Source: Stutzerimonas xanthomarina (GTDB lineage: Bacteria > Pseudomonadota > Gammaproteobacteria > Pseudomonadales > Pseudomonadaceae). Taken from it: DNA of 64,000 nucleotides. This document shows, in pieces, positions 1-9,375 of the stretch. The stretch lies in the NCBI RefSeq assembly GCF_003935375.1, contig NZ_RHQM01000002.1, forward strand, positions 62,001 to 126,000, in the 5' to 3' direction. The position numbers and the translations under genes are program-made. The notes below the pieces were generated by a model. The model saw only the letters and a program-made list of their open reading frames with translations. It did not search any database and had not been told where the DNA came from. Every line of letters starts with the position of its first letter. Positions within the stretch are counted from its first letter, which is position 1.

Positions 1-615
1 GAGCACTTCGTGAATGTTGGTCATCGACAGTGACGGCAGCTTGTTAGAGCCGAGCATGCGGTCGACCAGATTACGCAGGCGGTCGGCCTCCTCGATGATG
101 ACTTCGGTGTAGTCCTTCAGGTGTTCTTCGGGTAGCTCGCGGGCCAGCAGTTGTGCCGCACCGCGAATGCCGCCCAGCGGATTCTTGATCTCGTGGGCCA
201 GGCCGCGCACCAGCATCTTGGTGGTTTCCTGCTTGGACAGCTGGGCCTCTTCCTTGGTGATGCGCAGCAGGCGGTCGCGCGGCAGCACTTCCAGCAACAG
301 CATGGTTTCCTGCCGGGTCAGTACCGGGGTCACCGCGTAGTCCACGGTCAGTGTCTGGCCGGTGGCGGAGGTCAGGGTGGCTTCGCGCTTGGTGAACGGA
401 TGGGCTTCTTCAACTGCCTGGCGCAGGGCCGCCAGGGCTTCCGGCGACTCGGTGAACAGCTCGCTGATGAACTGTCCGTGGCTGCGTTGGCCGCTGACGG
501 CCAGCAGCATTTCGGCAGCCGGGTTCATGTACTCCAGGCGCAGGCGCGAGTTGAGCAACAGCGTCGCGGTAGTCAGATTCTCGATCAGCAGGCGTTGCAG
601 GGCTTCGTTGATCAT
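1..615 (-). CDS. ntrB: Nitrogen sensor histidine kinase NtrB (N-terminal part)
   Basis: The 205 visible residues begin MINEALQRLL and run off the left edge without a stop. They hold a PAS-like domain (about residues 10-115) and the dimerisation/phosphoacceptor segment LAHEIKNPLGGIRG with the phosphorylated His at residue 141, the signature of the NtrB (NRII) family. NtrB is a cytosolic kinase/phosphatase that controls NtrC in response to PII and nitrogen status; no membrane segment is seen. The ATP-binding domain and ntrC would lie beyond the window. The ATG at 613-615 gives a full-length PAS domain; its ribosome site is weak. A sigma-54-like promoter and two NtrC-like boxes lie upstream, suggesting autoregulation (inference). 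Confidence 0.95.
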   Translation of the reverse strand, partial: MINEALQRLLIENLTTATLLLNSRLRLEYMNPAAEMLLAVSGQRSHGQFISELFTESPEALAALRQAVEEAHPFTKREATLTSATGQTLTVDYAVTPVLTRQETMLLLEVLPRDRLLRITKEEAQLSKQETTKMLVRGLAHEIKNPLGGIRGAAQLLARELPEEHLKDYTEVIIEEADRLRNLVDRMLGSNKLPSLSMTNIHEVL

Positions 616-648
616 GGCTGGTCTGCGTCCGGAAGTTCAGGCAGGAAA

Positions 649-664
649 TGCAAGAACCAAACCA
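649..664 (-). promoter_or_regulatory. Candidate sigma-54 (-24/-12) promoter of ntrB
   Basis: Read on the minus strand, this is TGGTTTGGTTCTTGCA. It has the invariant GG and GC with exactly 10 bases between them and a perfect TTGCA -12 element, but the -24 element lacks the usual CAC. It sits 34 bases before the ntrB start and about 60-110 bases downstream of two NtrC-like boxes. Seen in sequence; function inferred. Confidence 0.5.
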
Positions 665-719
665 AACGCGCCATTGCGGCGCGGATCGGCTTGATGCTGC
701 AGCCCTACGGGCTGTCCGG

Positions 720-776
720 TGACCCAAATTGGTGACGAGCGATCCGCTCACCTGATGGGCGCACCAAACAGGTGCA
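720..776. promoter_or_regulatory. Two NtrC-like binding sites upstream of ntrB
   Basis: At 760-776 there is CGCACCAAACAGGTGCA, with the perfect inverted core GCACC-N5-GGTGC (14 of 17 matches to the enteric NtrC consensus TGCACCAAAATGGTGCA). At 720-736 a weaker copy, TGACCCAAATTGGTGAC, matches 12 of 17. The centres are 40 bases apart, close to four helical turns, as expected for co-operating NtrC dimers. The rest of the 616-784 gap shows only a short hairpin near 700-714. Confidence 0.6.
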
Positions 777-784
777 CCCCATGA

Positions 785-1414
785 TCATAGAAAGGGCACG
801 AAGGGAATGTCGCGTTTTTCCACCGGCTTGTCCTTTAGCGGGCATTCCGGGCGAGCGCCGTAATCGGCCTTCTGGCAAGGATTGACCATGCGCCGCTGGG
901 CCAGCGAGGTGCGGATCAGGTGAAAGGGCTGGTTCGCGGTGCGTTGCAGGACGCGCTCCTGTTCATCCACGACAGCCAGCGCCAGCTGATGGGTGCCACG
1001 ATCGACGTTACTCAAGGCGAAGGAAGTCTGTTCGCCGGGTGCTCCGAACGGCTGGTCATCGAGCAGTACCTGATAGGCGTGGCCGGGGTGTAGCGTCGGT
1101 TCGGCCTGCACGGTGACGCTGACATTGCCGGCGTTGTTGCGGATCGCTTCGTCCGCCGTCGGGCTGAGGATGTGCAACTGATAGATGATGCTCGCGGCTT
1201 TCGGTGCTGCCGGCTCCGTAGGGCGTGCGGCCGGCATCGGCGGCGCAGGCATGCTGTTGGACGGCTTGAGGTGTACTTCTTCGGCCGCCTCGCCGGCCGG
1301 GCGATCGGTGAAGACCCGATTGCCCTCGGCGTCGACATAGGAGTAGACACCGGCGAAGCAGGGCAGGGCGGCCGCCAGCAGTGCGACGGCCAGGGTCTGC
1401 CGCAGGATGATCAA
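785..1414 (-). CDS. DUF4124 domain exported protein (second of a pair)
   Basis: A 209-residue secreted protein. Residues 1-21 form a signal peptide ending ALPCFA, followed by the DUF4124 core VYSYVDAEGNRVFTDRP and a proline/alanine-rich linker. The C-terminal half (about 75-180) resembles a beta-sandwich, with HPGHAYQVLLDDQPFG. Function is unknown; DUF4124 proteins are common periplasmic or envelope proteins of proteobacteria. The only start that keeps the signal peptide is TTG at 1412-1414, which overlaps the upstream gene's stop as TTGA, so translation is probably coupled. It is a paralog of the 1411-1959 product: same domain order and the same HPGHxxxxxLD-type motif. It lies between glnA and ntrB. 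Confidence 0.85.
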   Translation of the reverse strand: MIILRQTLAVALLAAALPCFAGVYSYVDAEGNRVFTDRPAGEAAEEVHLKPSNSMPAPPMPAARPTEPAAPKAASIIYQLHILSPTADEAIRNNAGNVSVTVQAEPTLHPGHAYQVLLDDQPFGAPGEQTSFALSNVDRGTHQLALAVVDEQERVLQRTANQPFHLIRTSLAQRRMVNPCQKADYGARPECPLKDKPVEKRDIPFVPFL

Positions 1415-1959
1415 GGAGCAGGCCTCGGAGGCTTCGGACGCAATGCCGGGCTGGAGGTATTCACCCGTTGCACAGTGAACAGCTCCGGCTGGCTGCGCTG
1501 GATGACCTTCTCGCCGCTCAGTACCTCGACGTGCAGGCGATGCTCGCCCCGCTCGACATTGTTCAGTTGCAGCGAGGTTGCGGCACTGGCGGCAGCCTGG
1601 GGAATGCCGTCCAGCACGAAGCGCAAGCTGTGGCCGGGTCGTAGCGGCGGCTCCAGCAGCGCGCTGACGACGAAGGTGCCGTTGTTGGCGCGCAGGGCTT
1701 CTTCATCGGGAATCCCGCTCAGCATCAGTGTCTGGTAAGGGGTCGACTGCGTCTGCTGGCTGTCCGGCAGCGGTGGCGGCGGTTCGGGCGTGCGGATATT
1801 TACCGTATTGGCTGGCGGCAGGTCGACGGTATCGGCCTGGACACCCTCCGGTGGCTGATTGGTGAACACCGTATTGCCTTGTGCATCGGTGTACTTGTAG
1901 ATCTCGGCGAAGGCCGGAAGGCTGAGAATGAACAGCAGGCTGAACAGTGCGCTACGCAT
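1411..1959 (-). CDS. DUF4124 domain exported protein (first of a pair)
   Basis: A 182-residue protein starting MRSALFSLLFILSLPAFA, a clear signal peptide, followed by the DUF4124 core IYKYTDAQGNTVFTNQPPEG. A proline-rich linker (PEPPPPLP) then leads to a beta-rich C-terminal domain with RPGHSLRFVLDG. The ATG at 1957-1959 is preceded by GGAGCCTCCC; the longer reading up to 2091 would bury the signal peptide. The downstream paralog overlaps it by 4 bases, so the two form an operon. It sits directly after the glnA terminator. Periplasmic or surface location is inferred from the leader; no function is known. Confidence 0.85.
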   Translation of the reverse strand: MRSALFSLLFILSLPAFAEIYKYTDAQGNTVFTNQPPEGVQADTVDLPPANTVNIRTPEPPPPLPDSQQTQSTPYQTLMLSGIPDEEALRANNGTFVVSALLEPPLRPGHSLRFVLDGIPQAAASAATSLQLNNVERGEHRLHVEVLSGEKVIQRSQPELFTVQRVNTSSPALRPKPPRPAP

Positions 1960-2079
1960 GGGAGGCTCCGCGGAGTTGGACTGCCGAAGCCTTGCACTGC
2001 GCCGAGTTGCAGGCAAGTGCGATCGGTGGGATTTGCGAGGCGTGACAAGCTGCACGAACCGCCGCCGGACTGCAGAAAC

Positions 2080-2107
2080 GAAGAAGGCCACCCGAGGGTG
2101 GCCTTCC
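2080..2107 (-). terminator. Rho-independent terminator of glnA
   Basis: On the minus strand, AAGGCCACC-CTCG-GGTGGCCTT forms a nine-pair stem followed by CTTCGTTTC. It starts 17 bases after the glnA stop codon. The trailing T content is modest. Confidence 0.75.
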
Positions 2108-2123
2108 TGTCACGTGAGCTGGA

Positions 2124-3530
2124 TCAGACGCTGTAGTACAGGTCGTATTCCAGCGGGTGCACGAAGGTGCGCACCTTGATCTCTTCCTCGGACTTCAGCT
2201 CGATGTAGGCATCGATGAACTCGTCGGAGAACACGCCGCCCTTGGTCAGGAACGCGCGGCCCTTGTCCAGCTCTTCCAGGGCTTCCTTCAGGCTGCCGCA
2301 CACCTGCGGGATCAGCTTGCCTTCTTCCGGCGGCAGGTCGTACAGGTTCTTGTCGGCTGCATCGCCAGGGTGGATCTTGTTCTGGATGCCGTCCAGGCCA
2401 GCCATCAGCAGCGCAGCGAAGCACAGGTACGGGTTGGCAGCCGGGTCTGGGAAGCGCGCTTCGATACGACGGGCTTTCGGGCTGGAAACGTACGGAATAC
2501 GGATCGAGGCGGAACGGTTGCGGGCCGAGTAGGCCAGCATGACCGGTGCTTCGAAGCCCGGGACCAGACGCTTGTAGGAGTTGGTCGACGGGTTGGTGAA
2601 ACCGTTCAGCGCCTTGCCGTGCTTGATGATGCCGCCGATGAAGTACAGGGCGGTCTCGGACAGGCCGGCATAGCCTTCGCCAGCGAAGGTGTTCTTGCCA
2701 TCCTTGGAGATGGACATGTGTACGTGCATACCCGAACCGTTGTCGCCATACAGCGGCTTCGGCATGAAGGTCGCGGTCTTGCCATAGGCGTCGGCGACGT
2801 TGTGTACGCAGTACTTCAGGGTCTGAACTTCATCAGCCTTGGCAACCAGGGTGTTGAACTTCACGCCGATCTCGTTCTGACCGGCAGTCGCCACTTCGTG
2901 GTGGTGAACCTCGACTACCAGGCCCATTTCTTCCATGGCGTTGCACATGGCGGTACGGATTTCGTGGTCGTGATCGCACGGCGGAACCGGGAAGTAGCCG
3001 CCCTTGACGGCCGGGCGGTGGCCCTTGTTGCCGCCTTCGACGTCCTGGTCGGTCATCCAGGAGCCCTGCTCGGAGTAGATCTTGAACATCGAGCCGGAGA
3101 TGTCCGACTTGAACTTGACCTGGTCGAAGATGAAGAACTCCGGCTCCGGGCCGACGAATACGGTGTCACCGATGCCGGTGCCTTTCAGGAACTCTTCGGC
3201 GCGCTTGGCGATGGAGCGCGGGTCGCGGTCGTAGCCCTGCATGGTGCTCGGCTCGACGATGTCGCAGACCAGGATCAGAGTCGGCTCTTCGGTGAACGGG
3301 TCCAGCACGGCGGTTTCATCGACCGGCATCAGGATCATGTCGGAGGCTTCGATGCCTTTCCAGCCATGGATGGAAGAACCGTCGAACATCTTGCCGTGCT
3401 CGAAGAAGTCTTCATCCTGGGCATCACGAGCCGGAACGGTGACGTGGTGCTGCTTGCCTTTGGTATCGGTGAAGCGCAGATCAATCCACTTCACATCGTA
3501 ATCTTTGATCAGTTGAAGCGACTTCGACAT
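2124..3530 (-). CDS. glnA: Glutamine synthetase, type I
   Basis: A 468-residue class I-beta glutamine synthetase, which makes glutamine from glutamate, ammonia and ATP as a cytosolic dodecamer. Family motifs seen include the [11 protein letters not shown] latch region, [19 protein letters not shown], the glycine-rich [12 protein letters not shown] and the glutamate loop NRSASIRIP. The adenylylation site KNLYDLPPE places Tyr at residue 397, exactly as in enteric GlnA. The start [13 protein letters not shown] (ATG 3528-3530) follows GGAG with good spacing; four more upstream codons are possible but unlikely. The 5' region has a sigma-54 promoter and NtrC boxes, so expression should rise under nitrogen limitation. 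Confidence 0.99.
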   Translation of the reverse strand: MSKSLQLIKDYDVKWIDLRFTDTKGKQHHVTVPARDAQDEDFFEHGKMFDGSSIHGWKGIEASDMILMPVDETAVLDPFTEEPTLILVCDIVEPSTMQGYDRDPRSIAKRAEEFLKGTGIGDTVFVGPEPEFFIFDQVKFKSDISGSMFKIYSEQGSWMTDQDVEGGNKGHRPAVKGGYFPVPPCDHDHEIRTAMCNAMEEMGLVVEVHHHEVATAGQNEIGVKFNTLVAKADEVQTLKYCVHNVADAYGKTATFMPKPLYGDNGSGMHVHMSISKDGKNTFAGEGYAGLSETALYFIGGIIKHGKALNGFTNPSTNSYKRLVPGFEAPVMLAYSARNRSASIRIPYVSSPKARRIEARFPDPAANPYLCFAALLMAGLDGIQNKIHPGDAADKNLYDLPPEEGKLIPQVCGSLKEALEELDKGRAFLTKGGVFSDEFIDAYIELKSEEEIKVRTFVHPLEYDLYYSV

Positions 3531-3625
3531 GGTGTTCTCCAAGTGGTGGAAGCGTGACAGTGAGCTTCCGAATCAGGGTGAAGCCGGGCGGCGATGTTCC
3601 GCCAAGGCGACCTGCCTCACAAGAG

Positions 3626-3641
3626 AGCAAATTGCATGCCA
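3626..3641 (-). promoter_or_regulatory. Sigma-54 promoter of glnA
   Basis: The minus strand reads TGGCATGCAATTTGCT, matching the -24/-12 consensus TGGCACG-N4-TTGCW with GG and GC exactly 10 bases apart. It lies 95 bases before the glnA ATG and about 100 bases from the NtrC boxes, the classical architecture of nitrogen-regulated glnA promoters. Confidence 0.85.
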
Positions 3642-3725
3642 GTGCTCCTTCTTGGGACTGCAGGCCGCTGACAGCGCTGCCGCAGCCTTTGCGCGCCTCA
3701 CAGCGTAGCTGTGGCGATGAATTGG

Positions 3726-3773
3726 TGCGCGGTATTGGTGCGGCTTGACGATAAGTTGCATTATTTTGGTGCG
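3726..3773. promoter_or_regulatory. NtrC-like binding sites upstream of glnA
   Basis: TGCATTATTTTGGTGCG at 3757-3773 matches the NtrC box in 14 of 17 positions (inverse orientation TGCACCATTTTGGTGCA). TGCGCGGTATTGGTGCG at 3726-3742 matches in 12 of 17. Their centres are 31 bases apart, about three turns of helix. A further TTGGTGCG half-site overlaps at 3722-3729. They sit 85-150 bases upstream of the sigma-54 promoter and also in the leader of the divergent thiI. Confidence 0.65.
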
Positions 3774-3819
3774 TTCTGCGGCATTTGAAGAAAGCGATTA
3801 AATGTTGAGCAGTTTCCGC

Positions 3820-3825
3820 TATACT
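3820..3825 (+). promoter_or_regulatory. Candidate -10 element of thiI
   Basis: TATACT, 45 bases upstream of the thiI ATG, is a good sigma-70 -10 hexamer. The -35 region at the right spacing (ATTAAA, 3797-3802) is weak, so this rests mainly on the -10. Confidence 0.4.
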
Positions 3826-3869
3826 CCGCGCCCCTCTTTTCCTGCCACGTCGGCGCCCGCGCTGTTTCC

Positions 3870-5324
3870 ATGAAGCTGATCGTCAAGGTTTTCCCCGAAA
3901 TCACCATCAAGAGCCCACCGGTGCGCAAGGGCTTCATTCGTCAATTGGCGAAGAACATCCGCACCGTGCTGCGCGAGCTCGATCCCGACCTGCGGGTCGA
4001 GGGCGTGTGGGACAACATCGAGGTGGAAACCGCGCGCAGCGAGCCGAAGCTGCTGCGCGAGATGATCGAGCGCCTGCGCTGCACGCCCGGCATCGCCCAT
4101 TGCCTGGAAGTGCACGAGTACCCGCTGGGCGATCTCGACGACATCGTCGCCAAATGCAAGGCGCACTACGCCGAGCGCCTGCCGGGCAAGATCTTCGCCG
4201 TGCGCTGCAAGCGTGCCGGCAAGCATCCGTTCAGTTCCATGGACGTCGAGCGCCACGTTGGCAGCCAGCTGCGTCAGCAGTGCGGCGCCGCCGGTATTTC
4301 GCTGAAAACACCGGAAGTCGAAGTGCGCATGGAGATCCGCGACCAGCGCCTGTTCGTCGTGCACGAGCAGCATGACGGCATCGGCGGCTACCCGCTGGGT
4401 GCGCTGGAGCAGACCCTGGTATTGATGTCCGGTGGTTTCGATTCCACCGTCGCCGCCTATCAGATGATGCGCCGCGGGCTGATGACGCATTTCTGCTTCT
4501 TCAATCTCGGCGGGCGTGCCCACGAGCTGGGCGTGATGGAAGTTGCCCACTACCTGTGGAAGAAGTACGGCAGCTCGCACCGTGTGCTGTTCATCAGCGT
4601 GCCGTTCGAGGAAGTGGTCGGTGAGATCCTGCAGAAGGTCGACAACAGCCAGATGGGCGTCGTCCTCAAGCGCATGATGCTGCGCGTCTCGACGCAGATC
4701 GCCGAGCGCCTGCACATCGACGCGCTGGTCACCGGCGAGGCGATCTCGCAGGTCTCCAGCCAGACCCTGCCGAATCTCTCGGTAATCGACTCGGCCACCG
4801 ACATGCTGGTGCTGCGCCCGCTGATCGCCAGCCACAAGCAGGACATCATCGACACCGCCTTCGAGATCGGCACCGCCGAGTTTGCCAAGAACATGCCCGA
4901 GTACTGCGGCGTGATCTCGGTGAACCCGACCACCAAGGCCAAGCGCTATCGTATAGAGCACGAAGAAAAGCAGTTCGACATGGCTATCCTGGAGCGTGCG
5001 CTGGCGAATGCCCGCCAGGTCGCCATCGACCGCGTGATCGACGAGCTGGGCCAGGATTTGCAGGTGGAAGAAGTCGTCGAGCCGAGTGCTGGCCAGGTCA
5101 TCCTCGACATTCGTCACCCCGACAGCGCCGAGGACGAACCGCTCGAGCTGCCGGGCATCGAAGTGCAGACGCTACCGTTCTATGCACTGAACAACCGATT
5201 CAAGGAGCTGGATGAAAACCGCCAGTACCTGCTGTATTGCGACAAAGGTGTCATGAGCCGCCTGCATGCTCACCATCTGCTGAGCGAGGGGCATGTCAAT
5301 GTACGCGTCTATCGTCCGGCCTGA
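3870..5324 (+). CDS. thiI: tRNA 4-thiouridine synthase / thiamine sulfurtransferase ThiI
   Basis: A 484-residue cytosolic enzyme that makes 4-thiouridine at tRNA position 8 and can supply sulfur for the thiazole of thiamine. An N-terminal ferredoxin-like and THUMP region occupies about residues 1-165, and the adenylating PP-loop SGGFDS lies at residues 187-192. A C-terminal rhodanese domain carries the persulfide cysteine in [11 protein letters not shown] (Cys457; Cys456 in E. coli). Its length equals the long, rhodanese-fused ThiI of gammaproteobacteria. The start [11 protein letters not shown] matches the family. It is divergent from glnA, and the next gene, typA, begins 167 bases later; nothing else was seen in that gap. 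Confidence 0.97.
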   Translation: MKLIVKVFPEITIKSPPVRKGFIRQLAKNIRTVLRELDPDLRVEGVWDNIEVETARSEPKLLREMIERLRCTPGIAHCLEVHEYPLGDLDDIVAKCKAHYAERLPGKIFAVRCKRAGKHPFSSMDVERHVGSQLRQQCGAAGISLKTPEVEVRMEIRDQRLFVVHEQHDGIGGYPLGALEQTLVLMSGGFDSTVAAYQMMRRGLMTHFCFFNLGGRAHELGVMEVAHYLWKKYGSSHRVLFISVPFEEVVGEILQKVDNSQMGVVLKRMMLRVSTQIAERLHIDALVTGEAISQVSSQTLPNLSVIDSATDMLVLRPLIASHKQDIIDTAFEIGTAEFAKNMPEYCGVISVNPTTKAKRYRIEHEEKQFDMAILERALANARQVAIDRVIDELGQDLQVEEVVEPSAGQVILDIRHPDSAEDEPLELPGIEVQTLPFYALNNRFKELDENRQYLLYCDKGVMSRLHAHHLLSEGHVNVRVYRPA

Positions 5325-5491
5325 CTCATCGGTGAAACAGCCGGGGCTGCTTGGCGGCAGCATCCGCCACCGCCCTCCCGACCGGCACTGATCGCAAGGC
5401 CAGGCCGTACAACCCTCGGACAGACTGTCTTCGTCCGGACTTTTTCCAGCTTCCAGCCTCAGCTCGAAGCTATCTACAGAGAAAAGAATCA

Positions 5492-7312
5492 GTGATCGAG
5501 AATCTACGCAACATCGCCATCATCGCCCACGTCGACCATGGCAAGACCACCCTCGTCGACAAGCTGCTGCGTCTGTCCGGTACCCTGGATCGCAAGGAGC
5601 TGGAAAACGAGCGCGTGATGGACTCCAACGACCAGGAAAAGGAACGCGGCATCACCATCCTGGCGAAGAACACCGCGCTGAAGTGGAACGGCTACAACAT
5701 CAACATCGTCGACACCCCCGGCCACGCCGACTTCGGCGGTGAAGTCGAGCGCGTGATGAGCATGGTCGACTCCGTACTGCTGGTGGTAGACGCCCAGGAC
5801 GGCCCCATGCCGCAGACCCGCTTCGTGACCCAGAAGGCGTTCAAGGCCGGCCTGCGTCCGATCGTCGTGGTGAACAAGATCGACCGTCCGGGCGCGCGTC
5901 CTGACTGGGTCATCGACCAGATCTTCGACCTGTTCGACAACCTCGGCGCCACCGACGAGCAGCTGGACTTCCCGATCGTCTACGCCAGTGCCCTGAACGG
6001 CATCGCCGGCATGGACCACGAGAAGATGGACGACAACATGGATGCGCTGTTCCAGGCCATCATCGACCACGTTCCGGCCCCGAAGGTCGACCTCGACGGT
6101 CCGTTCCAGATGCAGATCTCGCAGCTGGACTACAACAGCTTCCTCGGCGTGATCGGCATCGGCCGCATCGCTCGCGGCACCATCAAGGCCAACAGCCCGG
6201 TCACCGCCATCGGCGCCGACGGCAAGAAGCGCAACGGCCGCATTCTGAAGATCATGGGCCACTCCGGTCTGCAGCGCGTTGAAGTGCAGGAAGCCGAAGC
6301 CGGTGACATCGTCTGCGTATCCGGCATGGATGAGCTGTACATCTCCGACACCCTGTGCGACCAGAACGCCGTCGAGGCCCTGCCGCCGCTGACCGTCGAC
6401 CAGCCGACCGTGAGCATGACCTTCCAGGTCAACGACTCGCCGTTCGCTGGCAAGGAAGGCAAGTTCGTCACCAGCCGCAACATCAAGGACCGTCTGGAGA
6501 AGGAACTGCTGCACAACGTCGCCCTGCGCGTCGAGCCGGGCGACAGCCCCGAGAAGTTCAAGGTTTCCGGTCGTGGCGAGCTGCACCTGTCGGTACTGAT
6601 CGAAACCATGCGTCGTGAAGGCTTCGAGCTGGCCGTAGGCCGTCCGGAAGTGGTGATCATCGAGAACGAGGCCGGCGAGAAGCAGGAACCGTACGAGAAC
6701 GTCACCATCGACATCGAGGAGCAGCACCAGGGGCCGGTGATGGAGCAGATGGGCCTGCGCAAGGGCGACCTGAGCAACATGGTTCCGGATGGCAAGGGCC
6801 GTGTACGCCTGGAATACACCATCCCGGCGCGTGGCCTGATCGGCTTCCGTAACAACTTCCTGACCCTGACTTCCGGCTCGGGCATCCTGACCTCGACCTT
6901 CAGCCACTACGGCCCGATCAAGGCCGGCGAAGTGACCAACCGCCAGAACGGCGTGCTGGTCTCGATGGCCACCGGTACCGCGCTGACCTACTCGCTGGAA
7001 ACCCTGCAGGCACGCGGCAAGCTGTTCCTGGCGCCGGGCGACGAGATCTACGAAGGCCAGCTGTGCGGCATCAACAGCCGTGACAACGACCTGGTGCTCA
7101 ACCCCACCAAGGGCAAGAAGCTCGACAACATGCGCGCTTCCGGCAAGGACGAAGTCATCGCCCTGGTTCCGCCGATCAAGTTCACCCTCGAGCAGGCGCT
7201 GGAATTCATCGCCGACGACGAGCTGGTGGAAGTGACGCCGAAGTCGATCCGCCTGCGCAAGAAGTACCTCAACGAGAACGACCGCAAGCGCTTCGAGCGC
7301 AGCAAGGTCTGA
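5492..7312 (+). CDS. typA: Ribosome-associated GTPase TypA/BipA
   Basis: A 606-residue translational GTPase of the EF-G-like family that binds ribosomes and aids assembly and stress adaptation. Motifs seen: G1 [10 protein letters not shown] near residue 12, G2 in [12 protein letters not shown]3 [12 protein letters not shown] and G4 NKIDRPGA. The BipA-specific C-terminal region contains [15 protein letters not shown]. The start is GTG at 5492 ([11 protein letters not shown]), giving the usual family length of about 605; a longer reading from 5351 adds 47 residues with no homology to TypA. The ribosome site AGAGAAAAG is poor. A strong terminator follows 20 bases after the stop. Confidence 0.96.
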   Translation: MIENLRNIAIIAHVDHGKTTLVDKLLRLSGTLDRKELENERVMDSNDQEKERGITILAKNTALKWNGYNINIVDTPGHADFGGEVERVMSMVDSVLLVVDAQDGPMPQTRFVTQKAFKAGLRPIVVVNKIDRPGARPDWVIDQIFDLFDNLGATDEQLDFPIVYASALNGIAGMDHEKMDDNMDALFQAIIDHVPAPKVDLDGPFQMQISQLDYNSFLGVIGIGRIARGTIKANSPVTAIGADGKKRNGRILKIMGHSGLQRVEVQEAEAGDIVCVSGMDELYISDTLCDQNAVEALPPLTVDQPTVSMTFQVNDSPFAGKEGKFVTSRNIKDRLEKELLHNVALRVEPGDSPEKFKVSGRGELHLSVLIETMRREGFELAVGRPEVVIIENEAGEKQEPYENVTIDIEEQHQGPVMEQMGLRKGDLSNMVPDGKGRVRLEYTIPARGLIGFRNNFLTLTSGSGILTSTFSHYGPIKAGEVTNRQNGVLVSMATGTALTYSLETLQARGKLFLAPGDEIYEGQLCGINSRDNDLVLNPTKGKKLDNMRASGKDEVIALVPPIKFTLEQALEFIADDELVEVTPKSIRLRKKYLNENDRKRFERSKV

Positions 7313-7332
7313 CACCGTTGCGAGACAACAGA

Positions 7333-7355
7333 AAGGCGCCTTCGGGCGCCTTTTT
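7333..7355 (+). terminator. Rho-independent terminator of typA
   Basis: AAGGCGCC-TTCG-GGCGCCTT with a T run (TTTTT) directly after the stem, 20 bases past the typA stop codon. Confidence 0.9.
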
Positions 7356-7439
7356 GCTGTCTGGCGATTGCCGGGACCGGTGCTCCGGTGTGGTGATCGG
7401 GACAGTTGTCACACTGGCCGGTGGGCGATTTCAGAAAAA

Positions 7440-7588
7440 TTGTACAAGACCTCTGCAAGCAGCGTATTTGAGCCTGCGATATTTCACTGCGAACACTGGA
7501 GCGCTCTTATTCCGCCGCTTTCGGCCGGCAGTTCGTCGATAAAACTTGTACAAGGAATGTCACGGTGACATTATGTTGTACAAGTTTT
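7440..7588. promoter_or_regulatory. Nested palindrome with TTGTACAA boxes upstream of the chemoreceptor
   Basis: Three copies of the self-complementary octamer TTGTACAA lie at 7440-7447, 7546-7553 and 7576-7583. The last two sit inside a perfect 13-base inverted repeat (7541-7553 and 7576-7588, AAAACTTGTACAA arms). Almost concentric with it is a second inverted repeat, AATGTCAC-G-GTGACATT at 7556-7572. The nested centres (7564 and 7564.5) and the 30-base spacing of the boxes suggest an operator that binds a dimer pair. The repressor or activator is unknown. Otherwise the 7313-7665 gap holds only the typA terminator and the chemoreceptor leader. Confidence 0.6.
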
Positions 7589-7665
7589 GCCTCGCTCTGA
7601 GTATCGCTCGGAGCTTCAACGACTGACTGAATGGCTGCCTCGCAGTCTGGCTAGAGGAGTGTTCG

Positions 7666-9303
7666 ATGAACAAGCAGATGTCGGTATCCATGCGCCTGGG
7701 CCTGGGGTTTCTGGTGATCCTGGCGCTTATGGTGGCGGTCGCCGTGGTTAGTGCGCTCAAAGTCGACGTCATCGACCGCAGCATGAGCCAGATCAGCTCG
7801 CAGGCCGGCCTGAAGCAACGCTATGCGATCAACTTCCGCGGCAGCGTGCACGATCGTGCGATTGCCGTGCGGGACGCCGTCAGTGCGGCCGATCCGGCGT
7901 TCGCCCGTGAGCAGGTGGCGGAGATCGAGCGGCTGGCGCAGCTGTACACCGATTCGGCGCAGCCGATGAAGGCGATGCTTGCGCAGCCCTCCGCCGATGC
8001 CGTGGAAAAGCAGCTGATGCTGTAGATCGAGACCATCGAGGCGAAGACCAACGCGCTGACCCAGCAGTTGGTCGAACTGCGCTTCAGCGAGGGCTCGGGG
8101 CGCGCCTACGAATTCCTCCTGGAAAACGTCGCCGGGGCCTATAGCGAGTGGCTGCGGCTGATCAATGCGTTCATCGATCACCAGGAAGCGAGCATCAATC
8201 AGGACGTGACCGTGGTCCGCGAAACCGCCAGCGGCTTCCTCGCGCTCATCGTCGCGGTGACCGGTGTGGCGGTTCTGCTGGGTGTGGCCATCGCCGTGGT
8301 GATCATTCGCAAGCTGCGTTCGACCCTCGGTGCCGAGCCCGACGAGGTGGCGCGCGTGATCGGCAACCTGGCCAATGGCGATCTGGGTCAGCTGATCGTC
8401 ACGCCATACCCAGACAGCGTCATGGGTGCGACGGCGAAGATGGCCAGCCGGCTGACCTCGATCATCGCCGAGGTGCGCGCGGCCGCCGATGGCGTCGGCG
8501 TCGCCTCGGGTGAATTGCGTACCTCATCGGCGAACAGCAATCAGCAGATCCAGCACCAGTCGGCCGAGGCTGAGCAGGTTGCCACGGCGATCAACCAGAT
8601 GGCGACGACGGTGAACGAAGTGGCGAGCTTCGCCGCCCGTGCCGCGGCTGCGGCGAAGAGCGCCGACGAGCAGGTCGAGACCGGTACGCGGATCGTCGGC
8701 GAGACGGCCATTTCCATCCATAACCTGGCCAAGGTGCTGGAGAGCGCGACCGAAACCGTCAACCAGGTCTCGGCGCAAAGCGGCGACATCGAGAAGATTC
8801 TGCAGGTCATCACCGCTATCGCCGAGCAGACCAACCTGCTCGTGCTCAACGCCGCCATCGAGGCGGCCCGTGCCGGCGAGCATGGCCGTGGTTTCGCGGT
8901 GGTGGCCGACGAGGTGCGCTCGCTGGCCAACCGCACGCAGCTGTCGTCCAGCGAGATCAGCGAGATGATCGCCTCGCTGCAGGCTGGCGCTGGCAGGGCG
9001 GTGGAGGTAATGCAGTCGAGCAAGCTGCTGGCGCAGCAGACCGTCGAACAGACGCTGCAGGCGGAAAATGCGCTGACCAAGATTCGTCAGGAAGTGGGCT
9101 CGATCAACGAGATGAACGCGCAGATCGCGACGGCTTCCGAGGAGCAGAGCGCGGTGGCGGAAGAGGTCAACCAGAGCGTCACGCGCATCCACGACTCGAC
9201 TGTCGCCAGTTCCGCTGCATCGAATCAGGTGGCGTCCTCCAGCCAGGACCTGACCATGCTGGCCGAGGAGCTGAATCGGCGGGTCAACTACTTCCGCGGT
9301 TGA
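7666..9303 (+). pseudogene. Methyl-accepting chemotaxis protein, interrupted by an in-frame TAG
   Basis: One reading frame encodes a 545-residue chemoreceptor, broken only by a TAG at 8023-8025 (codon 120). Before it lie an N-terminal membrane segment (about residues 11-31) and half of a four-helix-type ligand domain. After it come the rest of that domain, a second membrane segment ([15 protein letters not shown]), HAMP, and the signalling hairpin [24 protein letters not shown]. Restart inside the gene would give a receptor lacking the first membrane helix, so it is called a pseudogene; readthrough or sequence error (CAG or GAG to TAG) remain possible. Convergent with a 2-hydroxycarboxylate transporter, so it may sense malate or citrate (inference). 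Start ATG follows AGAGGAG. Confidence 0.88.
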
Positions 9304-9322
9304 CGCAGCCCGTTCGCCGAAC

Positions 9323-9355
9323 AAAAAAGCCCCGACCGCAAGGCCGGGGCTTTTT
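9323..9355. terminator. Bidirectional terminator between chemoreceptor and transporter
   Basis: AAAAAAGCCCCG...CGGGGCTTTTT: a seven-pair GC stem with an A run on the left and a T run on the right. It can therefore terminate both converging genes. Confidence 0.85.
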
Positions 9356-9375
9356 CATTCCAGGATCACCGTCGC

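Noticed and set aside
698-714. Short hairpin as terminator of the DUF4124 operon
   Set aside because: CAGCCC/GGGCTG has only six pairs and no T run, so it is not called as a terminator.
2157-3557. 466-residue open frame on the plus strand
   Set aside because: Antisense to glnA, no ribosome site or domain.
5351-5491. Longer TypA starting at 5351
   Set aside because: The extra 47 residues are not found in TypA; GTG at 5492 gives the family N-terminus [16 protein letters not shown].
5504-7315. 603-residue open frame on the minus strand
   Set aside because: Antisense shadow of typA; the typA frame shows all GTPase motifs.
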